Source: UKL13-2 sp038206765
GTDB taxonomy: Bacteria > Pseudomonadota > Gammaproteobacteria > Burkholderiales > Usitatibacteraceae
Direction of reading: 5' to 3'
Assembly: GCA_038206765.1 (NCBI GenBank)
Contig: JBBRAM010000001.1
Coordinates: forward strand, 62,001 to 126,000
DNA: 64,000 nt
Shown here one piece after another: positions 26,170 through 35,205 of this stretch. The stretch's first letter is position 1. Each line of letters starts with the position of its first letter. The notes under the pieces are model-generated. The model was not told where the DNA came from. It worked only from the letters and a program-made list of their open reading frames with translations, and did no database searches. The translations under genes were made by a program, and so were the position numbers.

Positions 26170-27897
26170 TCAAGCGCCATTCATCGTAATGCGAAAACAC
26201 GCGCCACGATTTGCTGCTGCGCGCGCATTCGCCAAATATTCAATCCGTGCGCCGTTTACTTCCGATAGCTCCTGCGCAATATACAACCCCAGACCAGTAC
26301 CTTGGCTATCGGTAGTAAAAAATGGTTCAAACAAATGCGCCATTGCATCGACTGCTACGCCCGGCCCGTCGTCCTCAACACTGAGCCACATCATGTCCGG
26401 CACGTTGGTTTTTGTGCTCGCATTCACGGGGACACTTTGCACGTTAATTTTTACACTTCCGGTCAATCCCTGGCTATGCCGACAGGCATTGCGCGTTAGA
26501 TTCCATACAACCTGGTCAAGATGACTACGGTCAAACACGATCCGGCGCGTGGTGCCAAGCTCGACGGCAATCACCTTGGGGTCAATTTTTTCATTCCCAC
26601 AAAAATCACGCACGAATTGTTCAAGATAAGCCGCCACATCAATGGGCTCCGGATGCGCGCGATCACGTCGATTCAAATACAGCACCTCTTGCACCATGCG
26701 ATCCAACCGATGCGCGTTCTGCTCAATAATTGTCAGCAACCGAGCATCGGCCTCGCTGCGCCCAACATCTTCTTTTAACAATTCTGCGGCATGATTAATG
26801 CTCGACAGCGGGTTGCGGATTTCATGCGCAATCGAGGCCGTTAAGCGCCCCAGCGCGACCAATTTCATTTGCTGCGCCTGTGCACGCACGCGACCGGCAT
26901 CTTCTAAAAAAACGACGGTTGGCGCGGGCGTTTTATCGCCAATCGCCAAAAATCTAACCTGATAGTCTTTTTGCGTTGTCACATCGCGCATCATCGGGAA
27001 CACTCTGGTTCGGGATTGATCGCGCCGCCAATTTTCCAGCAGCACCGCAAGCTGCGGCGCGGCACCCGCAAGCGCCAAGCCGGTGGCATTTTGCAAGCCC
27101 CCTACCATGGCCGCGCTTTGCGGATTGTGTTGGCGGATCACGCCGCGCTCATCGACGACGACGAAACCATCTTGCATATCGCGAATCACGAGCTCGTTAA
27201 TTTGCGCTAAATTGGCTAAATCGATCCCGCGTGCCTCGGCAATTTTCTCCGCGCCGCTGGCATATTTGGCGAGTGTATAGCCCAAGCCCGCCACGACAAA
27301 AAACGTTGCTGCCAGCAGGCCAGCCGGCACAAAATCATTGGCTGCACCATCAAGATATAACAGCTGCCAACTTTGTTCGAGTAGCACCGCTAACGCCGCC
27401 AACGCCGCATGAAAAAACGCCATGCGCCCGCGCGACACCAACGCCGCAGCCGCCAGCGTGATCAGCAGAAAAAGCCCGATGCCGCTCTTGATGCCGCCAG
27501 ACGCGTGCATCAACAACGTGACGCCAATCACGTCGGCCACCACTTGCGCGGTGAGGTGCATCGCGGGTGCGCCGGGCATGCGCATCTGTGCTGTCACCAA
27601 CATACCGGCTCCCACCGCAAAATACGCCGCAATGACGGCCGCAGCCATCACCAGTGATATTGCGCCGCCGACTTGAAACCGGTGAAATCCCCAGTAGGAG
27701 CCGGCCAAGATCAGCAGGATCACCAGACGATAAATGCAAAATGAGACGAGCGATTGCCAAAGCTTGTCCTGGTTTTGCTGAGCGCGTTCGCCAATATCGT
27801 TTGGTCTCGCCTCATCTTGGGGCTCGCGAGGCGCGGGCCCGATCGTTTGAATGGCTTGCTCGGCCGGTTTCAGCGCTGATGCGTCCGCTTCGTTCAT
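26170..27897 (-). CDS. pilS: Membrane sensor histidine kinase PilS
   Basis: The partner kinase of PilR. The 575 residues contain an N-terminal cytoplasmic segment, six predicted membrane helices (about 55-215), a PAS domain (about 235-340, VVDERGVIRQHNPQSAAMVG), the HisKA box SIAHEIRNPLSSINHA, and a HATPase with EDDGPGV and GTGLGLYI. PilS kinases typically have six helices and sense pilin in the membrane. It overlaps the upstream PP0621-type gene by 4 bp (ATGA), which implies translational coupling. Confidence 0.9.
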   Translation of the reverse strand: MNEADASALKPAEQAIQTIGPAPREPQDEARPNDIGERAQQNQDKLWQSLVSFCIYRLVILLILAGSYWGFHRFQVGGAISLVMAAAVIAAYFAVGAGMLVTAQMRMPGAPAMHLTAQVVADVIGVTLLMHASGGIKSGIGLFLLITLAAAALVSRGRMAFFHAALAALAVLLEQSWQLLYLDGAANDFVPAGLLAATFFVVAGLGYTLAKYASGAEKIAEARGIDLANLAQINELVIRDMQDGFVVVDERGVIRQHNPQSAAMVGGLQNATGLALAGAAPQLAVLLENWRRDQSRTRVFPMMRDVTTQKDYQVRFLAIGDKTPAPTVVFLEDAGRVRAQAQQMKLVALGRLTASIAHEIRNPLSSINHAAELLKEDVGRSEADARLLTIIEQNAHRLDRMVQEVLYLNRRDRAHPEPIDVAAYLEQFVRDFCGNEKIDPKVIAVELGTTRRIVFDRSHLDQVVWNLTRNACRHSQGLTGSVKINVQSVPVNASTKTNVPDMMWLSVEDDGPGVAVDAMAHLFEPFFTTDSQGTGLGLYIAQELSEVNGARIEYLANARAAANRGACFRITMNGA

Positions 27898-28205
27898 TTA
27901 GTCGCAGACTGGGGACGATGCGCACAACGCGCAGGATCGCGACAACTCACCAGTGCGTTCACCCGTACACTATCCGACACCGGCATAAACACGCCGCAGG
28001 CTGAGCAAGCGACCATGCGCTCAGGTGCCACCGCATTACCTGCCTGTGCGTCCTCGCCGGATTTGGCGGTCGGCGCGCGGCCGCCATCGGCAGACTCTTC
28101 GCGCCCATTGCTGTCGCTGCCATTACGGTTGGGCGGCTTAGCGTTTTTCTTAAACAGAACCCACGTAATGGCTGCGATGAGCAGCATGAAGATGATTTTG
28201 CCCAT
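27894..28205 (-). CDS. PP0621-type small membrane protein
   Basis: A 103-residue protein with one N-terminal membrane helix (MGKIIFMLLIAAITWVLF), a polar Gly/Ser/Asp-rich linker, and a C-terminal zinc-ribbon-like segment (MVACSACGVFMP followed by SCRDPARCAHR) with four cysteines. I recognise the pattern as the PP0621 family of unknown role. It is the first gene of the unit with pilS, overlapping it by 4 bp, a pairing common in Burkholderiales. A link to pilus control is inferred from position only. Confidence 0.8.
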   Translation of the reverse strand: MGKIIFMLLIAAITWVLFKKNAKPPNRNGSDSNGREESADGGRAPTAKSGEDAQAGNAVAPERMVACSACGVFMPVSDSVRVNALVSCRDPARCAHRPQSATK

Positions 28206-28357
28206 CTACTGCCTCGATCAAAAATGACACTACGAATGTGTCGATAGCAATATGCTAACCGAGTTGCGATGATTTTCGGCACCGCGCCGAATTTGTCGCA
28301 ATTGGGCCCGTTGGCGAACCAGCCGCCGGTGTCGCGGCTGAAGATTCAAAACGGGCG

Positions 28358-29131
28358 CTATTTTTCAACAAACGCCCGCTCGATCACAAAATGCCCCGGC
28401 GTATTCATATGACCTTCAACAAAGCCGCGTTTGACGAGCAAATCTTTGGAATCTTTGAGCATTTCCGGGCTACCGCAAATCATGATTCGGTCATGCTCGA
28501 TATCAAGACGCGGCAAGCCAAGATCATCCATCAGTTTGCCAGAATCCATGAGCGTCGTGACCCGACCCTGATTGCGGAACGGCTCACGGGTCACGGTTGG
28601 ATAATAGAGCAATTTTTCGCGCACCATTTCGCCAAAAAATTCGTTTTGGGGGAGCTCGGTGGTGATCAGATCGTTGTAGGCCAATTCAGCTACGCTGCGG
28701 CAACCATGAACCAGCACAACTTTTTCAAAATGTTCATAGGTTTCCGGGTCTTTGATGACGCTCATAAAAGGCGCCATGCCGGTTCCCGTCGAGAGCAAAT
28801 AAAGCGTTCTGCCGGGTAGCAGATTTGCCAAGATTAAGGTGCCGACGGCTTTGCTATTCACCAACAGCGTATCGCCAACTTTTAGATATTGCAGGCGTGA
28901 TGTCAACGGGCCGTTCTGCACTTTGATCGAGAAAAACTCCAGATTTTCTTCGTAATTCGCGCTAACCATGCTGTATGCCCGCAGCAGCGGTTTACCGTCG
29001 ACCTCGATGCCGATCATCGTGAATTGGCCGTTGAGGAACCGAAACGAAGGATCCCGGGTGGTCGTGAAACTGAACAGGTTATCGGTCCAGTGGTGAACGC
29101 TCAAGACGCGTTCGTGAAAGTGCGCAGCCAT
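28358..29131 (-). CDS. fpr: Ferredoxin/flavodoxin--NADP+ reductase
   Basis: FAD enzyme passing electrons between NADPH and ferredoxin or flavodoxin. The 257-residue size is normal for the bacterial short Fpr. The FAD-binding block LLRAYSMVSANYEENLEF (R-x-Y-S) lies near residues 49-66, followed by the pyridine nucleotide block LLSTGTGMAPFMSVIKDPE and a C-terminal HFVIERAFVEK, the tail type of this subclass. It stands between pilS and ispB on the same strand with gaps of about 150-170 bp on each side, so it is probably transcribed on its own. Confidence 0.93.
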   Translation of the reverse strand: MAAHFHERVLSVHHWTDNLFSFTTTRDPSFRFLNGQFTMIGIEVDGKPLLRAYSMVSANYEENLEFFSIKVQNGPLTSRLQYLKVGDTLLVNSKAVGTLILANLLPGRTLYLLSTGTGMAPFMSVIKDPETYEHFEKVVLVHGCRSVAELAYNDLITTELPQNEFFGEMVREKLLYYPTVTREPFRNQGRVTTLMDSGKLMDDLGLPRLDIEHDRIMICGSPEMLKDSKDLLVKRGFVEGHMNTPGHFVIERAFVEK

Positions 29132-29210
29132 ATTGTTCTACTTTGCAAATGCTAAAAATGTGAAAAAAGTTATTAGATTATAAAAAATCGGTCTAACAAA
29201 AACCCATCAT

Positions 29211-29236
29211 AAAAAAGCCTGTGCAACGCACAGGCT
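29211..29236 (-). terminator. Rho-independent terminator of ispB
   Basis: On the minus strand AGCCTGTGC pairs with its complement (29216-29224 and 29228-29236) over a 3-nt loop and is followed by six T (29211-29216). It lies about 65 bp after the ispB stop. Confidence 0.9.
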
Positions 29237-29301
29237 CAACTTAAAACTTGCGAAATTTTGCTTAGCGCCCTGCGTCGCCCGCTCTACAGGTGCGCCGATA
29301 A

Positions 29302-30363
29302 CTAAAATTTACGTTCAATCGCAAATATACACAATTGTAACAAGGCATCGCGATAAACGGAATCGGGTAGATGCGAAATCGCATCCGCGGCCAGCTTGGC
29401 TTCAGCGCGTGCCGCATCGCGCGCGTAGTCGACCGCACCAGTGGCTCGAATAGCCGACATCACCGCCTCCATGGTCGCGTCTTGGTCAGTTTCGTCAACC
29501 GTATCGCCCTGCTCAATTGCGCGGCGAATCAACGCCCGCTGCGCTTCGGTTCCCTCACGCATGGCGAAGATAAGCGGTAGTGTGGGCTTACCTTCCGCCA
29601 AATCATCACCGACGTTTTTGCCTGTTTCCGAGACATCGCCTGAATAATCCAACACATCATCGATTAACTGAAACGCGGTGCCAATATGCGTGCCGTAATC
29701 GGACAATGCAGCTTCATCCTTGGCCGTCGCGTTGCCTAAAATTGCACCCACACGGCAGGCCGCTTCAAACAATTTGGCGGTTTTATAGCGCACCACGCGC
29801 AGATAATTCTCTTCGTCAATGTCAGCATCCCGGACATTCATGAGCTGCAACACTTCGCCCTCAGAAATAATATTGGTGGCTTCTGCCATCACGCCCATCA
29901 CCCGCACCGATCCAACTTCGACCATCATTTGAAAGGCACGTGAATACAAAAAATCGCCGACCAGCACGCTCGCTGCATTGCCGAAGGTGGCATTGGCGGT
30001 ATCGCGGCCACGACGCAAATCGGACTCGTCCACCACATCGTCATGCAGCAACGTGGCAGTGTGGATAAACTCAATCACCGCGGCCATCTCATGGGTTTTC
30101 GCCTTGCTTGCACCAAACAAATTGCCGATCAGCGCCACGAGCGCCGGGCGCAGCCGCTTGCCGCCCGCGCCAATGATGTATTCCGAAATTTGATTTATGA
30201 GCACCACCTCCGATTTCAGTCGGGCGCGGATGACGGCATCAACAGCGTCCATATCGGCTGCAACAGCTTCGCGAAACGCCTCAAAACTGGCGGCGCTGGA
30301 AACGGCGGCGGCAGGGCGTGTCGCAGCTGAGTGCGCGTCTAAGTCAGTGGATACGATATTCAT
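29302..30363 (-). CDS. ispB: Octaprenyl diphosphate synthase
   Basis: Elongates farnesyl diphosphate with isopentenyl diphosphate units to make the polyprenyl tail of ubiquinone. The two aspartate-rich motifs are visible: HDDVVDESDLRRG (first, DDxxD-type) and LIDDVLDYSG (second). The GGKRLRPALVAL block and a long N-terminal extension of about 45 residues are also seen; total length 353 compared with about 325 usually. It is transcribed divergently from rplU, with which it shares a 245-bp region, as is usual in betaproteobacteria. The exact chain length cannot be read from sequence by eye. Confidence 0.93.
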   Translation of the reverse strand: MNIVSTDLDAHSAATRPAAAVSSAASFEAFREAVAADMDAVDAVIRARLKSEVVLINQISEYIIGAGGKRLRPALVALIGNLFGASKAKTHEMAAVIEFIHTATLLHDDVVDESDLRRGRDTANATFGNAASVLVGDFLYSRAFQMMVEVGSVRVMGVMAEATNIISEGEVLQLMNVRDADIDEENYLRVVRYKTAKLFEAACRVGAILGNATAKDEAALSDYGTHIGTAFQLIDDVLDYSGDVSETGKNVGDDLAEGKPTLPLIFAMREGTEAQRALIRRAIEQGDTVDETDQDATMEAVMSAIRATGAVDYARDAARAEAKLAADAISHLPDSVYRDALLQLCIFAIERKF

Positions 30364-30491
30364 TCGATGTGTGAAAACCTAAAACAGCGCGTCAAAAATA
30401 AATTCAGAATAAGCTCAAAAAAATAACCGAGGGAGCCCCAATTAAAGACCAAAAACCAAGCTAAGCCTCTGTTTTAAGCCGATTATTTGGA

Positions 30492-30520
30492 TTGACGGGG
30501 AAGCGCGACGCTCGTATAAT
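30492..30520 (+). promoter_or_regulatory. Sigma-70 promoter of rplU-rpmA
   Basis: TTGACG (-35, 30492-30497) and a perfect TATAAT (-10, 30515-30520) with a 17-bp spacer, 88 bp upstream of the rplU start. It is the clearest housekeeping promoter in the window. Confidence 0.9.
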
Positions 30521-30608
30521 AGCCGGTTCACTCAATGAAAAACCAGCGGAGCAACATGAAAACGCGTTCGGTTGGGTGAATTAACGTAACTATTTTAGGA
30601 GTTTAACC

Positions 30609-30920
30609 ATGTATGCGGTCATAAAAACCGGCGGGAAGCAGTATCGCGTCCAAGCTGGTGAAAAAATCAAAATAGAACAGATACCGGCAGACGTGGGCTC
30701 GCAGATCGTCCTTGATGAAGTATTGATGGTTGGCACGGGTGAAACCGTAACAATTGGCAAACCTCTCGTGGCGGGTGCGCAAGTCTCGGCTACCGTTGTC
30801 TCCCAGGGTCGTGCTGACAAAGTACGCATTTTCAAAATGCGTCGTCGTAAGCATTATCAAAAACGTCAGGGTCACCGTCAGAATTACACCGAGATTCAAA
30901 TCGGTACAATTACTGCCTAA
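30609..30920 (+). CDS. rplU: 50S ribosomal protein L21
   Basis: A 103-residue ribosomal protein binding 23S rRNA. It opens MYAVIKTGGKQYRVQAGEKI and ends KKHYQKRQGHRQNYTEIQI-like, with the conserved KVRIFKMRRRKHYQKRQGHR block. AGGAG sits seven bases before the ATG. It is the first gene of the rplU-rpmA transcript, 18 bp before rpmA, driven by the promoter at 30492-30520. Confidence 0.98.
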   Translation: MYAVIKTGGKQYRVQAGEKIKIEQIPADVGSQIVLDEVLMVGTGETVTIGKPLVAGAQVSATVVSQGRADKVRIFKMRRRKHYQKRQGHRQNYTEIQIGTITA

Positions 30921-30938
30921 GACTAAGGAGAACAGACA

Positions 30939-31196
30939 ATGGCACATAAAAAAGCAGGCGGCAGTTCACGTAACGGCCGCGACTCAGAATCGAAACGTCT
31001 AGGCGTCAAAGCCTACGGTGGAGAATTAATCCCAGCGGGTTCTATTATCGTGCGTCAGCGCGGTACCGAATTCCATGCGGGTGAATTCGTCGGCATGGGC
31101 AAGGATCACACCTTGTTCGCGCTAAAAACCGGCAAGGTATTATTCGCTGTCAAAGGCGCTCAAAAGCGCCGTACCGTCAGCATTTTGCCCGCTTAA
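30939..31196 (+). CDS. rpmA: 50S ribosomal protein L27
   Basis: An 85-residue ribosomal protein whose N-terminus reaches the peptidyl-transferase centre. The family signature is complete: MAHKKAGGSSRNGRDSESKR and GSIIVRQRGTEFHAG. There is no cleavable N-terminal extension of the Firmicutes type. Ribosome binding site AAGGAG precedes the ATG. Co-transcribed with rplU and ending at a strong terminator before obgE. Confidence 0.98.
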   Translation: MAHKKAGGSSRNGRDSESKRLGVKAYGGELIPAGSIIVRQRGTEFHAGEFVGMGKDHTLFALKTGKVLFAVKGAQKRRTVSILPA

Positions 31197-31232
31197 TTTC
31201 GCAGGCTCTCTGCGGTATTTCGCAGACCATAG

Positions 31233-31264
31233 AGGCCCCGAAGAGTCATCTTCGGGGCCTTTTG
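31233..31264 (+). terminator. Rho-independent terminator after rpmA
   Basis: A 12-bp stem (AGGCCCCGAAGA at 31233-31244 and complement at 31249-31260) with a 4-nt loop, followed by TTTTGTTTT. It separates the ribosomal protein transcript from obgE, which therefore probably has its own promoter or relies on read-through. Confidence 0.93.
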
Positions 31265-31327
31265 TTTTCTGTTACCGTTCCCTCTCCTGCTTTCGTTCCT
31301 AAGTACTCAAATAAGTAAAATAATGCC

Positions 31328-32446
31328 ATGAAATTCATTGACGAAGCCCGTATCGAAGTCCACGCCGGCAAAGGCGGCAACGGCTCAGCCTCAATGCGCC
31401 GCGAAAAATTTATTGCCTTCGGCGGCCCCGACGGCGGTGATGGCGGCGTCGGCGGCTCGATTTACGTAATCGCCGATGTCAATATCAACACGCTGGTTGA
31501 TTACCGATTCGCCCGTATTTTTCGTGCCAAGCACGGCGAACCGGGTCGCGGCGCGGGTTGCACGGGGGCGGGGGCGGATGAGATCGTGCTGCGGGTGCCG
31601 ATTGGCACGGTGGTGAAGGACCTAACGACAGAAGAAATCATCGCCGATTTAACCCATGACAAAGAAAAAATATTGATCGCCAAAGGCGGGCGCGGCGGCT
31701 TGGGTAACCAACATTTTAAATCGAGCACCAACCGCGCGCCGCGCCAGACCACGCAGGGCACAGAGGGAGAAACCAAGGAAATTCATTTCGAGTTGAAAGT
31801 GTTGGCGGACGTTGGCTTGCTGGGTATGCCGAACGCCGGCAAGTCGACTTTTATTCGTTCGGTTTCCGCAGCGCGCCCAAAAGTGGCTGATTATCCGTTC
31901 ACCACGCTGCACCCCAATTTGGGTGTGGTTCGCGTCTCGGACAACAAAAGCTTTGTGATCGCGGACGTGCCCGGGTTGATCGAGGGTGCGGCCGAGGGTG
32001 CGGGCTTGGGTATTCAATTTTTGAAGCATTTGCAACGCACGCATTTGCTGCTGCATTTGCTCGATATTGCGCCGTTTGATGAGTCGGTTGATCCGGTTAA
32101 ATCAGTCACGGGTGAGGCAAAAGCGATTGTCAACGAGCTAAAAAAATACGATCAATCACTGTTCGATAAGCCACGTTGGTTGGTGCTCAATAAATCTGAT
32201 TTGTTGGCGCCCGAGGAAGCAGATCGGCGTGTCAAAGCAATTATCAAAGCGCTGAAGTGGAAAGGCCCGCATTTCATTATTTCGGCAATATACGGCGACG
32301 GCACCGCGAAACTAACATTTGCGATTATGGAACACGTCGATGCGTTTAAGCAGCAGGCGATTGCCGAAGCGACTGCGGCGGCAGAAGCCAAAGCCGAGCC
32401 GGCCCCGACACTTGAGAATCGATTGCGCCGAAAGCCGAAAATCTAG
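31328..32446 (+). CDS. obgE: Obg/CgtA GTPase
   Basis: Ribosome-associated GTPase involved in 50S assembly and stress control. The N-terminal Obg fold (1-158) is glycine-rich, opening MKFIDEARIEVHAGKGGNG. The G domain follows with G1 GMPNAGKST, G3 DVPGLIEGA and G4 NKSD. After it lies a short acidic/alanine-rich tail ending LENRLRRKPKI. Length 372 is normal. It lies 131 bp after rpmA, the standard order, and 116 bp before proB. Confidence 0.97.
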   Translation: MKFIDEARIEVHAGKGGNGSASMRREKFIAFGGPDGGDGGVGGSIYVIADVNINTLVDYRFARIFRAKHGEPGRGAGCTGAGADEIVLRVPIGTVVKDLTTEEIIADLTHDKEKILIAKGGRGGLGNQHFKSSTNRAPRQTTQGTEGETKEIHFELKVLADVGLLGMPNAGKSTFIRSVSAARPKVADYPFTTLHPNLGVVRVSDNKSFVIADVPGLIEGAAEGAGLGIQFLKHLQRTHLLLHLLDIAPFDESVDPVKSVTGEAKAIVNELKKYDQSLFDKPRWLVLNKSDLLAPEEADRRVKAIIKALKWKGPHFIISAIYGDGTAKLTFAIMEHVDAFKQQAIAEATAAAEAKAEPAPTLENRLRRKPKI

Positions 32447-32562
32447 TCTTGGCGGTGTGTTTCAGGCATTCGTTGTTAAATTGTTAGTATTGACCTGCTT
32501 TTCGAGCCATTTATGCCTTGAGATTCCCGCCGGCAGCGGTATTAGTGTTCATAAAATATTCC

Positions 32563-33669
32563 ATGGCAAAACCAAAACGCATCGTCGTTAAAATCGGTTC
32601 AACCCTCATCACCAACCACGGCGCGGGGGTTGACCACGCACTGATTCATGAGTGGGTTCGGCAGATTGCCGCACTCGCTGTGCTTGGTCATGAGGTGCTG
32701 CTGGTCTCGTCGGGGGCGATTGCCGAGGGCATAAAACGTCTTGGCTGGAAGGCCCGTCCGCATCAGCTAAATCAGCTACAAGCCGCTGCCGCCGTTGGGC
32801 AAATGGGGCTCGTGCAAGTTTATGAATCGGCGTTCCGGGAACACGGCTTGGGCACAGCGCAAATTCTGCTGACCCACGACGATTTGTCAGACCGCAAACG
32901 CTACCTCAACGCCCGCTCTACGCTCACCACACTGATCGACTTGAAGATTATCCCGATCATCAACGAAAACGACACCGTGGTAACCGACGAAATTAAATTC
33001 GGCGATAACGATACGCTGGCGGCACTGGTCGCCAATTTAATTGAAGCCGATGAGCTCATCATCCTCACCGACCAGAAGGGGCTTTACAGCGCCGACCCGC
33101 GCAAGGATGCGTTGGCTACCCTAGTAGCCTCCGCTAAGGCGGGTGAAGCACGTTTGGAAGCGATGGCGGGTGGCTCTGGCTCGGCATTGGGAACTGGCGG
33201 GATGCTTACCAAAGTATTGGCAGCGAAAAAGGCGGCGCTTTCCGGTGCATCTACGGTCATTGTCGATGGCCGAGAAGCCGATGTGTTGCTGCGTTTGCTG
33301 GCTGGAGAGGCAATAGGGACGCGGCTTTTTGCGGAATCACTATCCTTGCAAGCAAAAAAAACCTGGCTCGCGGGGCATCTGAAAACCAGCGGACGATTCA
33401 CGCTTGATGCGGGGGCGGCAAAGGCGCTTACGCATGATGGCAAAAGCTTGCTGCCGATTGGCGTGGTTGGTGTGGACGGCAGCTTTGAACGTGGCGAAGT
33501 AGTGAGCTGCATGTCACCTGAAGGCCTAGAGCTGGCGCGGGGTTTGAGCCATTATTCATCCTTGGAGGCGGCAAAAATTTTGCGCTGTCAAACCAGTGAA
33601 ATTGAAGCGAGACTGGGTTATATCGCCGAGCCGGAACTGATTCACCGCAATAATTTGGTGTTGGTTTAG
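32563..33669 (+). CDS. proB: Glutamate 5-kinase
   Basis: Phosphorylates L-glutamate in the first step of proline synthesis. The ATG at 32563 (MAKPKRIVVKIGSTLI) is the family start; the frame extends upstream to an implausible TTG. The amino-acid kinase domain (1-255) shows VVKIGSTLITN, VSSGAIAEG, NENDTVVTDEIKFGDND and TDQKGLYSADPRK. A C-terminal PUA domain (about 275-368) completes the normal bacterial architecture. The final codons GTT TAG start a hexamer array. proA is not in the window. Confidence 0.96.
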   Translation: MAKPKRIVVKIGSTLITNHGAGVDHALIHEWVRQIAALAVLGHEVLLVSSGAIAEGIKRLGWKARPHQLNQLQAAAAVGQMGLVQVYESAFREHGLGTAQILLTHDDLSDRKRYLNARSTLTTLIDLKIIPIINENDTVVTDEIKFGDNDTLAALVANLIEADELIILTDQKGLYSADPRKDALATLVASAKAGEARLEAMAGGSGSALGTGGMLTKVLAAKKAALSGASTVIVDGREADVLLRLLAGEAIGTRLFAESLSLQAKKTWLAGHLKTSGRFTLDAGAAKALTHDGKSLLPIGVVGVDGSFERGEVVSCMSPEGLELARGLSHYSSLEAAKILRCQTSEIEARLGYIAEPELIHRNNLVLV

Positions 33670-33729
33670 CTCTAGGTTTAGGTTTAGGCTTAGGTTTAGG
33701 TTTAGGCTTAGGTTTAGCTTTAGGTTTCG
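33664..33729. repeat. GTTTAG hexamer array starting at the proB stop
   Basis: Eleven consecutive 6-bp units in phase (GTTTAG, CTCTAG, GTTTAG x2, GCTTAG, GTTTAG x2, GCTTAG, GTTTAG, CTTTAG, GTTTCG). The first unit is the last sense codon plus stop codon of proB. Confidence 0.85.
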
Positions 33730-33894
33730 CTCGTGCACCGCGGTACACACAAAAACGTAGGCGTCTGCAAACTCAAGTGATTCCTCGTATTCTTCTGGAA
33801 TAAAATTGGCTGGCTTTGCCTACCCTTTCAAGCTCATGCGCCGGTAAAAGCGTTCCTGGGAAAACATACGACCGGGGTAGGTTTGTCCGAATAT

Positions 33895-34584
33895 TTAGCT
33901 GCCGCCAAAGCGCTTCAAATCGACACTTTTATAAAAGCTCATCACCTTTGGCACATAAGCCTGAGTTTCAGGGTAATTCGGGATTTTATGGCCCGCGCGG
34001 ATAACTGCGTTTTCACCTGCGTTGTAGCCTGCTAACGCCAGTTCGGTATTGCCATTGAACATCTTCAATAAATCCTTCAAATAATGTGCCCCGCCAAAAA
34101 TGTTCTCGGCGGGATCATTAATATTGTTCACACCGTAGCGTTGCGCGGTCGCCGGAATGAGCTGCATCAGTCCCACTGCGCCTTTGGGTGATAGTGCACT
34201 TGGGTTATAGCCGGATTCGGCGCGGATCACCGCGTGAATTAGCTTGGGATCAAGCCCGTGCATTTTTGCGGCGTTCTCAATAATCGGCACCAACTTGGAA
34301 ATATCCACTACCCTCGGACCGTTGGGCGACCACGCGTTGGGGCGCATCTGGAATGCCGTCGGAATCCGGTAAACCAGCTTGTAGCGCTTATCCAAGTGCG
34401 GCAAATTAGAAAAGTGCACCACACCGCCGTCATCTTTGAACGAATAAATATTGGCGGTTGCGTTTGCCGAAAAAAGCACGCACGGTACAACCAGCAGCAG
34501 CAGCAACAGCAGCGCCAGTTTTGTACCAATCGTGCCGACATTAAATATTGAAAAAAAACGCATTTTTTTTCCAACTATTTGCAT
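33895..34584 (-). CDS. Exported lytic transglycosylase (SLT domain)
   Basis: Cleaves peptidoglycan glycan strands in the periplasm. The start is taken at the ATG of MQIVGKKMRFF (34584); an upstream ATG at 34731 precedes it by 49 residues of unrelated sequence. After a strongly hydrophobic signal segment (LALLLLLLLVVPCVLFSANA) there is a DUF4124-like module (ANIYSFKDDGGVVHFSN). The SLT domain follows: IHAVIRAESGYNPSA with the catalytic glutamate, GAVGLMQLIPATA, and ALAGYNAGENAV. About 229 residues, typical of this compact secreted class. It is convergent with proB. Confidence 0.93.
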   Translation of the reverse strand: MQIVGKKMRFFSIFNVGTIGTKLALLLLLLLVVPCVLFSANATANIYSFKDDGGVVHFSNLPHLDKRYKLVYRIPTAFQMRPNAWSPNGPRVVDISKLVPIIENAAKMHGLDPKLIHAVIRAESGYNPSALSPKGAVGLMQLIPATAQRYGVNNINDPAENIFGGAHYLKDLLKMFNGNTELALAGYNAGENAVIRAGHKIPNYPETQAYVPKVMSFYKSVDLKRFGGS

Positions 34585-35205
34585 AGTAAAAGAAGTCCGA
34601 TTATTTTCGACGGCGTCGCACATGTTGAGCAATATTAAACGGCGGGGGCTCTGTCTAGCGCTGCTTGACCATTGAAAAGCCACACGGCGATATTGATAAA
34701 AATCAACTTCATAAATGTTAGAAGCTACCAATATTCAACAAAAAAGCGAATGATGTTTCTATGGCGATGAAAAAATTACCATAAAAAACAATATTTTACA
34801 ATCATCTTGTTAATTTGTCGGTTCAAATCGTAGCGAAAACAAACCGCGCAAATCACAAAATAGGCTTATTGAATTCGAATTCATTGGTGATCGTCAATTC
34901 ATTGCCCACAATGACATCACCCCAAGGGTGTCAGGACTCTAAACGGCGCACGGCGTGAAACGACACGAAGCAGCTTTCCTAAGTTGGCATCCGCCCCACT
35001 CTTTTTCAACATCAACGGTGACTGGTTATCGATTTTTGAATGCCCTCTGGCCGGATTGGCCCCAGAGGGACCTCCATTGAGCGCAGAAAAGTTCCGAACA
35101 ATCATATACCGCGTCTAAATCAGGCGATGTTTCCATCGACATTTGCTTGATGTACTCTTAGCGTATCGTGAAGTTATAGACCCGTGCCTGCCCTAAAGAG
35201 TTTCC
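34585..35205. other. Divergent intergenic region, no gene recognised
   Basis: About 620 bp separate the transglycosylase and hybrid kinase starts. The region is AT-rich near 34750-34870. A 62-codon minus frame at 34917-35105 has no ribosome binding site, signal or family pattern and is not called. The promoters of both flanking genes must be here, but no confident boxes were found. Confidence 0.4.

Noticed and set aside
33664..33729. CRISPR array or telomere-like sequence
   Set aside because: Units are 6 bp with no spacers and no cas genes; telomeric function makes no sense in the middle of a bacterial chromosome region.
34917..35105. 62-codon minus-strand frame
   Set aside because: No ribosome binding site, no recognisable family, and located in a divergent promoter region.
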